DNA from: Spodoptera frugiperda
Lineage: Eukaryota > Arthropoda > Insecta > Lepidoptera > Noctuidae
Direction: 5' to 3'
NCBI RefSeq assembly: GCF_023101765.2
Contig: NC_064214.1
Location: 3,292,001-3,356,000, forward strand
DNA length: 64,000 nt
Shown: positions 50,101-60,530 of the stretch, piece after piece
Position numbering within the stretch: position 1 is the first letter of the stretch
Layout: each line of letters opens with the position of its first letter
The notes under the pieces: generated by a model
Databases searched by the model: none
The model's input: only the letters and a program-made list of their open reading frames with translations
Told to the model about the DNA's origin: nothing
Made by a program: the position numbers and the translations under genes

Positions 50101-50283
50101 GGATTTGCCCTCAACAGTTTTCTATTCCTTTTTTTTACAAAACGTATTAACATTTTCATTCCTTAACACGTGAACGCCGTAGGGACGACATGTTTTCGGA
50201 GTATTAGCCGAGTTTTCTGTCTGCAGTTTGCCTGAATAGTACTTACTGTGAGATTTCTTGGGCCCGGGGTCAGTTTCTACCAT
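41164..50283 (-). CDS. SV2-like major facilitator (sugar/organic-ion type) transporter, ten coding exons
   Basis: Exons (minus): 50283-50247, 47887-47828, 47513-47418, 46138-46005, 43898-43708, 42810-42662, 42537-42135, 42033-41771, 41691-41532 and 41347-41164. All phases join with GT-AG sites and give 558 aa. Family: synaptic-vesicle-glycoprotein-2-like MFS carriers, 12 membrane helices. The N-terminus MVETDPGPKKSH starts a soluble region of about 65 residues ending FERAIELTGYGRFHY, the usual SV2-like lead into helix 1. The MFS signature GSVADSLGRKR lies at residues 128-138, followed by RFINGAALGGSGP. PESPKFL precedes the central loop, with Lys-rich cytosolic sequence about 265-325. A large loop rich in Asp, His and Cys follows YYGLMMWFPEMF, and the second-half signature is LGMDRLGRKFF. 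The length is normal for insect SV2-like proteins. The substrate is unknown. The first intron (2.4 kb) and a 5' UTR acceptor at 50377 show more upstream exons. Confidence 0.9.
42811..43707. other. transporter intron, no other feature seen
   Basis: An 897-bp intron on the minus-strand gene with CAACAG acceptor and GTAAGT donor. No gene is seen; short ORFs at 42910-43116 (-) show no recognisable features. Confidence 0.7.
43899..46004. other. transporter intron, no other feature seen
   Basis: A 2.1-kb AT-rich intron between the exon encoding GWLNSIIF and the exon encoding GYGRFHYL. Nothing coding or clearly repetitive was recognised. Confidence 0.65.
46139..47417. other. transporter intron, no other feature seen
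   Basis: A 1.28-kb intron. The ORF at 46881-47087 (+) has no recognisable motif. Confidence 0.65.
47743..47790 (+). repeat. short moth repeat (GTGCACCTCTGCCTACC...CTTCGGG type), copy A
   Basis: GTGCACCTCTGCCTACC followed by CTTCGGGATTAAAAGGCGTGACG. The same order occurs at 57769-57805 (GTGCACCTCTGCCTACCTCTTCGGGGATAAAAGGC). I recognise it as a high-copy lepidopteran SINE end; the family name was not checked. It lies in the short transporter intron between 47514 and 47827. Confidence 0.65.
48541..48600 (+). repeat. SINE-like repeat (AGACGTCCACTGCTGAACATAGG type)
   Basis: TCATCATCATCGTCATCATATCAGCC is followed by ACAAGACGTCCACTGCTGAACATAGGTCT. This module occurs in thousands of copies across Lepidoptera (recalled, not searched). 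Degenerate relatives lie at 18781-18860 and 56770-56830. Confidence 0.65.
50050..50215. repeat. two related units beside the transporter start exon, with a 14-bp palindrome
   Basis: Unit 1 (from about 50053) reads TTAACACATTGAATGCCGTGATGG..., with the perfect palindrome GGTCACCGGTGACC at 50075-50088, then CGATGTTAGCGGAGGATTTGCC. Unit 2 (from about 50163) reads TTAACACGTGAACGCCGTAGGGACGACATG...CGGAGTATTAGCC. The shared order (TTAACAC, GAA.GCCGT, CGGAG.ATT.GCC) suggests two diverged copies of one repeat. They end only about 30 bp from the first coding exon's donor site. Confidence 0.5.
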
Positions 50284-50377
50284 CCTATGCGGGCGGGTTG
50301 CTTGGTATGGCGCCGGTTTACGGACAAAAGGTAACTCTTACTGGGCTGTGGGTCGCTTACAACGGCGCACGGCTCGT

Positions 50378-50383
50378 CTGAAA
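50378..50383 (-). other. splice acceptor within the transporter 5' UTR
   Basis: On the minus strand the sequence reads TGTTTGTTTCAG|ACGAGCC, so the exon that carries the ATG at 50281-50283 begins at 50377. It has 94 nt of 5' UTR. At least one non-coding exon must therefore lie further right. Confidence 0.6.
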
Positions 50384-51597
50384 CAAACAGAATTCCCAAA
50401 TTAATATTTCAAGTTACAAGAACTTTTCCTTTACTATAGAATCGCCAAAAAAGTGTTAGTGTAGTGTTAACTAAATTAAGGTGATAATGAAACGATATTA
50501 CGCTAGGACTCTCTTTCTGTTAAACCGTCTCGTCGCCGTCGGTCACAGACTCTTTGGAACCATGACAGGCAGACGCCTGAGAGCATCAAATTCACAATTA
50601 TATTTAACTTGGAAATGTATTAAAAAGTAGCACAATTAATGTTAGATAATACTTAATAAAAAGTATGTAATATGACGATGGAACAGTGGGTAGCAGTGGA
50701 CCGGCCATTCTGACAGCTGCTTCCCGTCCTTTGTTGCGTTGGACGCGATACACACACTACTACCATCTTAGTAGCATATATGTATACATATACACGCAGT
50801 ATATATGTACGCGGTTTACTTATAAAATACGTTTGGTTCGAACAGTGCATCGCTTAATTTTTGTTATTTTGACTCTGCTTATGTGTTTTTCTTTTCGTCT
50901 TATGTAATTTTTGATGGCGAGTGTTATCCGATATATTTTTTATTCTAACCGATTTTTGATATGACACATAGATCAGGAACATATTTGTGTAACTGAAAGC
51001 TCTATTCTAAAAATCCCGCTGGCAAAATTGTGATTAGATAATTATAACTCCAATAACATCTTAGTTTATGTCATGAGATGAAGTAACAAGACTGCATAAT
51101 GTGCGTCAATGCTAAATGATAAGCAAATAGACGCCTCCATAAAACAAGATCCTATAAAATTTGCAAAAATAAAGTTCAAACAGTGTTTTACAGGAAAAGT
51201 TTCACGCGCAGCGCAATGCGCATCATGGCGGATTTAAACATAAACAACAAGTTTATTTGCAGTATTTACTTTAGATTTATTTATAAGGGGTGTCTGGTAG
51301 AATCTCGATGTAAATATAACTCAGAAAACTCCATTATTTTTACGATCGACGTTCCTCGTCAAAATTTCAATGTGAAGACTATAAAAAGTCGATTGATGTA
51401 CCGAATTTAGAACTATTTCGTGATATGAAGGGGATACGAACGAGTGTTTGCAATATTTTCGCACATTACATGACAGCTCATCATTTTCACAGTTTCATTG
51501 CAGTGTGCGTGGTAGAGGTTGCGATTAGTCGCGAATTGTTTTCACGTTGACCGCCAAGCGTTTGCGCGGGCGATAAATTCAAACCGTTTCAACTTAC

Positions 51598-51760
51598 CTG
51601 GCGGCGCGATTGAATCGCACTCTCTACTAGTTCGACGTGAACACACCCACCCATACGTCTTTACGTTTGATGTAACAGCGTTGCTGCAGTCGCTAAGTTG
51701 CCCGCTAGTTACACTGCACCCGGGTATTGTACGAGAACATGTCGTGCCCTATGTTTGATA
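51598..51760 (-). promoter_or_regulatory. candidate non-coding first exon or promoter of the transporter (proximal)
   Basis: A locally GC/CpG-rich island on the minus strand ends in a consensus donor, CCGCCAG|GTAAGTTG (GTAAGT at 51592-51597). The neighbouring sequence has several TCGCG and GGCGGCGCG motifs, unlike the AT-rich surroundings. It could splice to the acceptor at 50377. There is no direct evidence of transcription. Confidence 0.35.
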
Positions 51761-53424
51761 AATCCGCCCGCGAGTTAACATGTGCGAAGACTAACACTAC
51801 CTCGTTTACCAACACATTCAGATACCTTGATATACGACTGTAACTGAGAGACTGGGATGGGACTGGGAGACACCGACTAGTATTTTTACAAACCGTAGTT
51901 TTTTTTATAAAACGACCTACATAGATTAGGAAATAGAACCTTGTAACAATTATATTGTCATGAAAATTAACAAGCAAAGGAGCGTCACTTTTCTAAATAA
52001 TTTACGAGTAGAACTAATCGACTGGAAACTTTTTCATTCATTTGTATTCATGCAATTGTAACTTACATACATTATTTGATACATTTTTATTTTATGGGTA
52101 AATAAAAGAAAATTTGTAGAAAGACTAGGGTATAAATTGGCCAAGTTCGAATAAGAATTTCACTTCCAGTTTTTTATTTTTTCGGATCATACGAGAATAG
52201 ACGATAGAAAATTATTTAGGATTCTTGACTCAAGTGCATTATGGGTTTGTTATCTTTGTGAGTTATGCGATATAGTTAATATAAAATATCTGCATCGATT
52301 TTATTCATAAGCGAACTCTATATTGATAATTTCATTGATATTTTGAAGTATTATTGAGAAAAACTAATATAAAATAAAAGTTGATTCGTATCATTGTAAA
52401 TGCTGTTTATACATTTGCTGCACGGAACCCTAATTGAGTAGAGAAATAAGTTTTTTTTCTCTCAACTTTATTTATTTAATTATCTTATTGTAAATAAAAC
52501 CATGAGTAGCCTAGTTTTTCTGTTTTGTTTACGTACTAGACTAGTTGGCCTTTAAAAAATAACATTAAAAACATTGAAATATCGATCCGCACATTGACAG
52601 AACAAGTTTATTCTTTGTCATCTCAAACCTGTTTCCTGGCAGCAACAATAAAAATGTAATAAAAAAATAAACAAGTATAAAATAAGTTAATCCCATTCGA
52701 CGTTTAGGTACAGTGTGTGTAATTGTTTAATTAGCATATTTTATCTGTGCGTTTATTCTTGTACATCAGAAGGCTGGAAGTACTCAAGTGGCAAGTCCTT
52801 GGCATTGCATGCATGATGCGATTATGATGCAGCTTGGAATTCTGAATGCTTGCACGATAGACACGAGTATGATTTTCTTATCTAACATCTACATTCGACC
52901 TTCCGAATTCAGAGCGCGTCTTCAACCAATTAAAAGTAAAAATTAACATACGTTAATCATGAAACAAGTTTGGTGGATATAACCTCAGTTAAACGTGACT
53001 CAGTCACGTTTGAGTTTTATTTGTCTAAACCAATAATTATTAGTAATTTATTAGTAAACATTATTAAGTAGGCAACCACAGGACAATGTTGTTAGCGGTT
53101 AGACCTATTACTTATTCTGAGTACTAAGAAGTCAAAGTATCAATTGGATCGAACAATAAAAACTTTATGCGTCTACATACAAACAACTTCAAGCAATGTG
53201 CCAGTATGTAGGTGCCTAACATGTAGGTTTGTGAACACAGGAAAATTCATTAGGAAGAGCGAAGGGCGTAATTTCATAATGAATTATTGTCACGTTTATG
53301 TACAAGAACATCTAATGATTTACTTATTAGCATTCAAGAGCCCTAATTACTTCTATTTACCTTTATTTAATTATTATTTAAGTATGGCAATCTCGACGTT
53401 AAGCTGTCAAAATGACATTTTGGT

Positions 53425-53436
53425 TTGGCGCCAAAA
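53425..53436. promoter_or_regulatory. palindromic E2F-type site TTTGGCGCCAAA
   Basis: TTTGGCGCCAAA is a perfect 12-bp palindrome matching the E2F/DP consensus (TTTSGCGC) on both strands. It is followed by ATGTGACGTTTG (a partial CRE). There is no associated gene start, so it may be an enhancer element or chance. Confidence 0.3.
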
Positions 53437-54510
53437 TGTGACGTTTGAAACGATTCGAAGGTTAAAAGGTTACGATGCATTCGGCTATCATTGAGCGGGA
53501 ATTCGAAAAGTTTATTCTATTGAATAGTTGCATTGAACCGAACGTTCATTGTGCTCGTTCTAGTTTCGTGATACGATCGTATTTACTTGGGTTGGCCCGC
53601 TGGCCGGCCGACTGTAGCCGGTAGCGTCACTCATGCAGCTAACGTTATGTAAAAGTAAATGATAATCTACATAAGAAACATTAATTATTATTTAATACCA
53701 AATTACAAGATTAGCTTGTTATTATAGTAACCTATCTAGACTAGACAATTTCAATAGCACCTCGCCTACCTTTTGTGCTCTATGTATAAGATGTACGATA
53801 ATAGCTAGGCCAGTCACCTAACCTAATACAGGAGGACGTATTGTAGAAAGTGAATTTGGTACTCATTATTTTACGTTCATAGAATATTGATACGATTTAA
53901 TTTAGAAGGACCAAAGAGGTCCTTAATAGTCCTTTAAGAAAAAACCTTAACTACAAACATGTGAGTTCACAATGTAAGGATAAAACTCAATAAAATACAT
54001 AAACAATTATTTATGATGAATGAACTGGTAATCTTACAAGTGATTGGACATGTGACACAAGGCTGTGTGATACAAACAAACCAAGTGATTTATCCGATAA
54101 TGACCCATAACATCATGGACTGTAAATTACGCATTAAACTTTAGTATATTCAATACATAATAATATTTTAAAATATAACTACCGGAACTATTTTACATTT
54201 GTCCATCAAACCAACCAGGTGTTGAAATCGGAAGCATGATAATGTATCAATTTGAATAGAAATAAATTATAGGCACATAATTAGATCAATAAAAAATCAA
54301 AATATGGAGATGATTACGCAAACTGATATTTTATAAAGTTAAATGATTATCAATTAATTACAGGGTTCATGGTTAAATGTACGTTTAAGGAAATATAATA
54401 TGAAAAAAATATTTTAAAAACATCACGATTTCTTAAAAAATAATGTGAGTATTGCATGTTCAATTCACATCGACATTCATAGAAAAACTAGTTTGAATAT
54501 TTATCTTATA

Positions 54511-54719
54511 TCTATACTAATATATTTAGCTGAAGCGTTTGTTTTTTTGTTTAAACGGATTAATTTTCGGAACTACTGGTCTGATTTGAAAAAATATTTT
54601 AGTGTCGGATAGTTCATTTATCAAGGAAGGTTAAAGGCTACGTTATTATTATTATTAGGCATCACGCTACGATCAAAAGGAGCCGAGCAGAGTAGGTGAA
54701 ACCGCACGGTAGTAGCTAG
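54511..54719 (+). mobile_element. non-autonomous Helitron, Lep1-like
   Basis: The element begins TCTATACTAATAT, runs through GCTGAAGCGTTTGTTTTTTTG, then GGAACTACTGGTC.GATTTGAAAAA, AGTGT.GGATAG..CATTTATC.AGGAAGG, and CATCACGCTACGATCAAAAGGAGC. It ends GTAGCTAG before a host T. 5'-TC and 3'-CTAG ends with an A/T insertion site are Helitron hallmarks, and the internal order matches the widespread lepidopteran Lep1 family as I recall it. It has no coding capacity. Confidence 0.75.
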
Positions 54720-55184
54720 TCTATATACCTGTAAGTCATTGTTTTTGAAGTTTATTGTTGTTCTCATCTTAAGTTTATACATAGAGCAAATCGGTACGAG
54801 GCCCGCGTTGCTCTATGATTTTATACTATCCTTTTTTTTCTTAATAAATTTTACTAGTATTTTATGAAGGTTAAATGACATGTGAGGTGACAAAACTTGT
54901 CTCAATTTGGTATCAATATTATCAAATTTTTGATCTCAACAAATTAATGCTTCTATATGACCTCTGTTTTACGATAATTTTATTTAAAACTTTCAAAACA
55001 TTAGGTAAATGTTAATGCTATGACGTGCAATAAAACCTTAGTTTAGATGTTAACTATACATTAATAAATAATAGCTGCATTTTAATAGATGTTCGATTAT
55101 TCACTTCCAGCTTATTAATGGCTGATTGCCATAGAATCTGTAGGAAGTAGAGTACACATAAATCACTATACACTTTTAATTTCG

Positions 55185-55490
55185 CAACGTTTTGGTCCTT
55201 GGAAGCGCGCTTGGTGACCTAAGCCTTTTTTGTTTAAAACCGTAAGGTACGACAAGTTACGACTTAATTAACTAAAAATAACGGTTTACTCACGTAAATT
55301 AATGGAAAAATGCTCTATTTGTTACTACTACTAGAAAAACTAGTAGGGCTTTTCTCTATTAATTTACGTGAGTAAACCGTGATTTTTAATTAATTTAGTA
55401 TGTCTCACGATTTACGATAGTTATTATAAAAAGTTACTACTTAGTCTACAAGTTATTTTTTCCTATAAGGACCAAAAAGTGCCCCTAATC
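55185..55490. mobile_element. long inverted-repeat (foldback/MITE) element
   Basis: The core arms are nearly perfect: CGGTTTACTCACGTAAATTAAT (55282-55303) and its reverse complement (55358-55379), with matching TTAATTAA..TAAAAAT outside them. The centre is a small palindrome, CTACTAGAAAAACTAGTAG. Further out, CGTTTTGGTCCTT (about 55190) pairs loosely with AAGGACCAAAAAG (about 55468). The whole could fold into one long hairpin of about 300 bp. There is no ORF, as expected for a MITE. Confidence 0.6.
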
Positions 55491-56769
55491 ATGTGACTTA
55501 ATGTAGGTGTGATAATTACCAATAATCGTAGAGCTGGTTCCACCTGTTATTTCATAACACAACGTCACGTGTAGAGAGGTGTAGTCACTGTTGTTTAGAC
55601 CACTCTCGTATAAGGACACTCAGTATTAGTATAGACAGGTCATTGCTACTATGTTGCTAAGTAACAATAAATAAAAAAGTGCATTAGAATAAATTCGCAA
55701 CGTTTTAGTTGCAGCTTATATTTAAATGTTCATTTAATCCTTTTGATTATAACCACTTTTATAACATTTCGAAATCGTTTTGCACTTTAAAATATATAGT
55801 ATATAGAGAGACTATTCTGAATTAGATTATTTTTTACTAAGCTTACTGTCAAAATAAGGTTAAATATGTGGTTATAGTGTCCATGTATCCAGCTCATTGG
55901 TTCAGGGTTAAAGTTACACGCAACATCGCGACCAGATTGAAGGCTTGGCAGTCGGCTACATAACCATTCATTTACATTTATTTCACTTTTCCCTAATTAT
56001 GTTAATGGGTTGTTTGCAAAATTTGCTTTAATAGGTTCAACGTGTTAGTTTTGTAACGGTAAAGTTTTCATTTAACTTGTTTAATAAAAGAAGAATATCA
56101 AAAGTCTACCATTATTACTCTTCGAATAGTGCCATATTAAAGGTAGAGTAATTATGGATACTTATGCATAGATTTATACGTATTTACTTTTATGATATTT
56201 CTTGCTACGGCAAGGTATTAACGATCAATAAAACACATGTTTACTAAGAATGCATTAAAACTGTAATAATTACGTACATTTTATAAGATTAAAAACAAAT
56301 TATAGAATCAAATCGCCTCAAGACACGTGTTTTCATGCAACACAATTATTTTATACAATAAACATTAACTATGCAAAACTGACGCATTTACGATATAGGT
56401 AAACTTATACTGTGTTAATTATAAAAATTTAAATAATGGATAAACCAGACTTTAGTATAAAAAGGAAAATCGATAAAAACATATAAGAAATAAGAGAACA
56501 CTTTATTTACATTTTTAAAATGATCTTAAAACCATTTCTGTCTCAACGATACTTTAATATATGTACATAGTACATCGCGCACATACCTACCTATCTAATT
56601 AAAAGTTGTGCGAACAATAGCAGGCAGTAGTAGACATTTTTTATAGAAACCAGTAACTGGAGGATAACCTCGGAATCTGAGATCGCTCTAGATAGCTAAC
56701 TTATTCCGTGTTTAAAGCCAGATAAATAATCTTGACACTTATAACAATTAGCCCCTTTCATTGATAGAT

Positions 56770-56830
56770 GAGTGTCATCAAGAGTTCGTGACAGTCCACT
56801 GCTCAACTATGGTCCTCTTCTACTCATAAA
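56770..56830 (+). repeat. degenerate SINE-like fragment
   Basis: GTCATCAAGAGTTCGTGACAGTCCACTGCTCAACTATGGTCCTCTTCTACT matches the order of the 48541-48600 repeat (…CGT..CAGTCCACTGCT.AACATAGG.CTC…) with many changes. Confidence 0.45.
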
Positions 56831-57760
56831 GGTGTTTTCCATGAAGCAAGTACAAAGAGGAGATGTCATAATGTGATTGTGCACTATGACACAAAAAAAC
56901 CCAATGGTATCTTGAATAAAATGGTGTGGATAGGTTATAGCGCTCAGAAGCTGGCACATTAAAATGGGCAACATTTTTGTGTGGGACCGCTAAATATAAA
57001 ATAGGAAGAGACGTGGTTTGTAGCGTCCTGCGCTCCCCGTAAATTGTCACACATTACATTAAAGGGAAAGCCAGTTATAACATCTCATCTTTGTATTTGC
57101 TTCACAGTAATTTCCATGATCTACACGTGCCTGCCGACCGCTAGAAACTGCGATTTAAAAGATTCTAGTTTATCAGAGATCGCTGTTGCCCGATCTCTGT
57201 CAAGTAATCCTTAAGTTGTCAAGCAAGGTCCTTTAATCGGTCCTTACGACTCGCGGGAAGATTAAAGGGTTGTGTTAATGTACTCTACTTAGACACCACA
57301 CAGCTTGACATTAGATCGTAGGTACAATCGAAATTCTCACTTACTACACAAAGACTTGTTTTGAACTAACTTAATTGTTTATCTGCTACTTAATTCATAA
57401 TGATCATTGTTTCTTTTTTTTATTTACAAATGTTGCCATGTCGTTAATTATTCAGAGTCTACACATTTTGTTTAATGAATAGATTAAGGTCATTTAAGTA
57501 CTATCACACTACACTATTAGGTAATTAGAATAATATCAATGGAGAGATAAAAAGCACATTGAAGACTTTATGTTATTTTGGAAATAATTTATTTTTAAAT
57601 CTTTTTTTAGAAGAACATTCAATTTGTAAAATGAAATATATAGGGATTGCAGTGACCCTCTGGTTCCGTTTTTAACCGTCCGATCTGAAAGTCATTAGGG
57701 GATGCTTGTTTTCAACATTGGTCTTGTGCCTTATAACATTGATAATGAAAACAGTAATAT

Positions 57761-57810
57761 ATAAATAGTGCACCTCTGCCTACCTCTTCGGGGATAAAAG
57801 GCAAGTAACA
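57761..57810 (+). repeat. short moth repeat (GTGCACCTCTGCCTACC type), copy B
   Basis: ATAGTGCACCTCTGCCTACCTCTTCGGGGATAAAAGGC, the same element as at 47743-47790, in the same orientation. Confidence 0.65.
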
Positions 57811-59004
57811 ATATGTTTTGAAAATAGTTCCACCGTTTGACGTCACGTATTCAGAACGTTGTACTGTTTATTTACTTAAATATCACTTTACTGTTGATAT
57901 ACAACACTCGTGACGTTTCGCTTCCCGTTGTTGCTGATTAAGTAACTTGCTTATTGGAAACAGGTTTATAAAATAAATTGTTTATAAAAAAAATCTACTA
58001 ATACAGATTATTTGGTAGGCTCATGTATGAATACATGCTGTATGTAAACTTTTTGCTGTCGTAAATGTAGGGTTTTTATTAATATTTATTTTTTTATTTA
58101 TGACTAGCCAGTATTCCTACGTTACTTTGTTCTTAACTTAGATCTAAACTATATGCTATAAGCAATTAAAGTTAGATTTACAATTATAGGTTTTTTTTAT
58201 ACCAGAAGGTAGGGTTTACCTACTTGTAAATTGATGATTTTTTGAACTCAAGCCATGATTTATAATTAAAATTATTATTCCAAGTTCAATTAGAAAAAAT
58301 ACTGGCCATGGATAAACGATTAGCCTTGTGGTTCAATTTTTTACTACGTCTTATTTATTTATTATAAATATTAATAAATCTGGTACAAATCATTAGGTAA
58401 ATTTTGTACGAAACTTTATACCTTATAGTCCATTGTGTATGAAATAAATATGTACAAAAAATAGCCATATACAAGACCCCACTGAAATTAAATTCACACA
58501 ATGAATGATAAAAACTTTGGTTAATTACGTTTAACAAAAAATAAAGAATAATATATGTGGTGAGAAATAAAATTAATTTAGAAAGCCGTTTTGCTGGTCT
58601 TTTGATACGACAGGCTGTATAGTCGTGGTACGCGTGGCCTCTAGCGTATGTATGTACATATGTACACACGTACATTTTGTATAGTGCTATAATTACATTG
58701 TTACTTCCTACTCTATAGGCGTAGGTCACTAGGCGACCTACGAGCCCTAAAGAAAGGCCATCCGATCTAGTTATGTCAGAATGTAAATCCGAAAGTTGTT
58801 CTTCGTTCAAATATTTTGACATTCGTACAGATAATAAAATATTTATCTAGGAGAAATCAAATGTGCTAACTGTCAAGTTAAATAAGAGACTGTCAGTGAA
58901 TAATACAAGTGTAAAAATATGTTTAAAAAAATCGACTTCTGACTAATCGCGGACAATATGTAAAACACGTATTAAAGTGCAAACCTCAATTTTTTTAAGT
59001 CGGG

Positions 59005-59130
59005 TAATATACCTAAAACCTTCTTCTAAGTCTGAAAAATACTATACTGAAAACCGCATCAAAATCGGTTCTGCCAAACGCGGGATAATCGCGCATAAGC
59101 ATACATACATACATGTCAAATTAAGAATCT
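59005..59130 (+). mobile_element. LINE/SINE 3' tail remnant
   Basis: The string ACCTAAAACCTTCTTCTAAGTCTG..., then ACCGCATCAAAATCGGTTCTGCC..., then GCATACATACATACATG resembles the 3' tails of RTE-type elements that are common in Lepidoptera ('accgcatcaaaatccgttg...aagcatacat'). The tail includes a short (CATA)n run. There is no RT domain nearby. Confidence 0.5.
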
Positions 59131-60106
59131 CCTTGTTTTTAGTCAAAAGCCGGTTTATAAAAGTTTATATCTTTTACAATAGAAAAAAACTATAAATTAT
59201 TATTAATTATCAAAGTTGACATTAACAAGAACATTTTTTATTCATAAATCCTTCTGAGATTGCAAATCATTATTTACAATACGATGGCATTTACAAACTG
59301 TTTCTTTAACACTCCACTGTTTCTCATTAACACAAATTGTTAACAGATTAAACGCGATTATTTTAATTGCGTTACTAATTTGTTATGTGAGAAAATATTA
59401 ATATTTACAATTAAATGTCAACAATTTATTGCTCTAATATTTAGAATGCTGTTGAAGTTTGGTAATTGATTTACTGCATTTGAGAGGAATCATCATATAA
59501 AGTTTTGTTTTGTTTTGACTACAATAAAATTTAATATAGGATTTCCTATCGTTCTTCAACATGTACTACAGGGTTCTACAGACGGGGTAGTTAATTCCAC
59601 GAATACCAACTAAACTGTTGTGTCTGTCACTTTCATAGAGTGGCTACTACCGGTGCAGCGTGGATCGAAGGACCAACTTGTGGTATAATGATAATACTGT
59701 ATTCTTTACTATTGTTAACTTTAGTTACCGTATCGGCTTTTGGAAGTCTGCAGTTAAAATGCGACCTCACGCTCTAAACTGTTAATTATAAACACACGAT
59801 TGCCAAACGTGACGTACCTTTATATATTTTAATAACATATTGTTTACATACAATTTTTTGTTGCGTCCGATTGCAGTTTCTCAGTAAGTACGTAATTGAT
59901 GCGGTTACTTTAATTACCGTGCGCGTACAACTATACAAATCCATTGCAAGCCACCGATAGCATACGTAATTCATAATTTTGTTCGTTTCCACCGAGTTTT
60001 ATTGTGTGTTAACTTGACCACTGAACCATTCAGTTGATTTTTTCAGGTAGAGTCAACCCGTATGTAAAATTTTGTACAAAAAATTAAAAACAAATGTTTC
60101 GCTTAC

Positions 60107-60530
60107 CTAAAGAAGGGCGGGATCGGTAAATAAATACGATGTTCAGTCAAAAGTTCCAAATGTGAGCATGATTTCTTGAAGTTATTGTGAAGCAAAAAAT
60201 GTTGAACGTCACAAAAAGTGATGAAAACTCGCGTCAAATAACACTTTTGAGAAACATTTCACGACACTTCCGGTTTTTAACGTCCGCATAGGGGGGATGT
60301 GAGTCCGGGGTAGTAGGGGACCGGGGGCACAGGTGGCGGACACTGGCAGGCTGCGGTACTGGCCGGGCACGGGCGCACTGTTTGTTGTGCTGCGAGTGTC
60401 GAGAGTGCGGAGTGCGGACTGCGAGGCGTGTGCTCGGACAGAGGCGGCGCGGGATTCTGCTGGTTGCAGGCTCGCGACTACACTTTTGCACCTCCTGCCG
60501 ACCACCGCCCCACTCCCATATTGTTTGTGA
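60107..60530 (-). promoter_or_regulatory. GC-rich island with candidate distal first exon of the transporter
   Basis: 60290-60510 is the most GC/CpG-rich piece of the right third of the window. On the minus strand the sequence downstream of it ends in a consensus donor, CCTTCTTTAG|GTAAGC (donor at 60101-60106). A non-coding exon from roughly 60250 to 60107 spliced to 50377 would make a 9.7-kb first intron, common for insect transporter genes. Overlapping ORFs in the island (60209-60505 and others) are GC-driven and not credible genes. Confidence 0.35.

Larger units (their letters stand above)
47888..50246. other. transporter intron 1 of the coding region
   Basis: A 2.36-kb intron with GTAAGT donor and TTGCAG acceptor. 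It contains a SINE-like fragment at 48541-48600 and moth repeat units next to the first coding exon (50050-50215). No coding sequence is seen; the ORF at 49040-49264 (-) is random-looking. Confidence 0.6.
50378..60106. other. long non-coding stretch upstream of the transporter coding region
   Basis: About 9.7 kb without a credible protein gene. Because the first coding exon has an acceptor site in its 5' UTR, this stretch is probably 5' intron(s) of the transporter. It holds the candidate alternative first exon at 51598-51760, an E2F-like palindrome at 53425-53436, a Helitron, an inverted-repeat element, SINE-like pieces and a LINE-tail-like remnant, all listed separately. ORFs at 51183-51410, 53144-53494 and 58355-58822 were judged random. 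Confidence 0.5.

Noticed and set aside
51183..51758. Small plus-strand ORFs (75 and 79 aa) near the proximal CpG island
   Set aside because: No domain, biased by the island sequence, and no splice support.
53144..53494. Plus-strand ORF of 116 aa
   Set aside because: No recognisable motif, no good start context, and it ends across the E2F-like palindrome. Probably chance.
58355..58822. Minus-strand ORF of 155 aa
   Set aside because: Tyr/Ile/Leu-rich composition changing along its length, a TATGTACATA-type repeat inside, no domain and no splice context. It is expected by chance in AT-rich DNA.
60209..60530. Overlapping Arg/Pro/Ser-rich ORFs in a GC-rich island
   Set aside because: Open on both strands in several frames because stop codons are rare in GC-rich DNA. 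The island looks like a promoter or 5' UTR.
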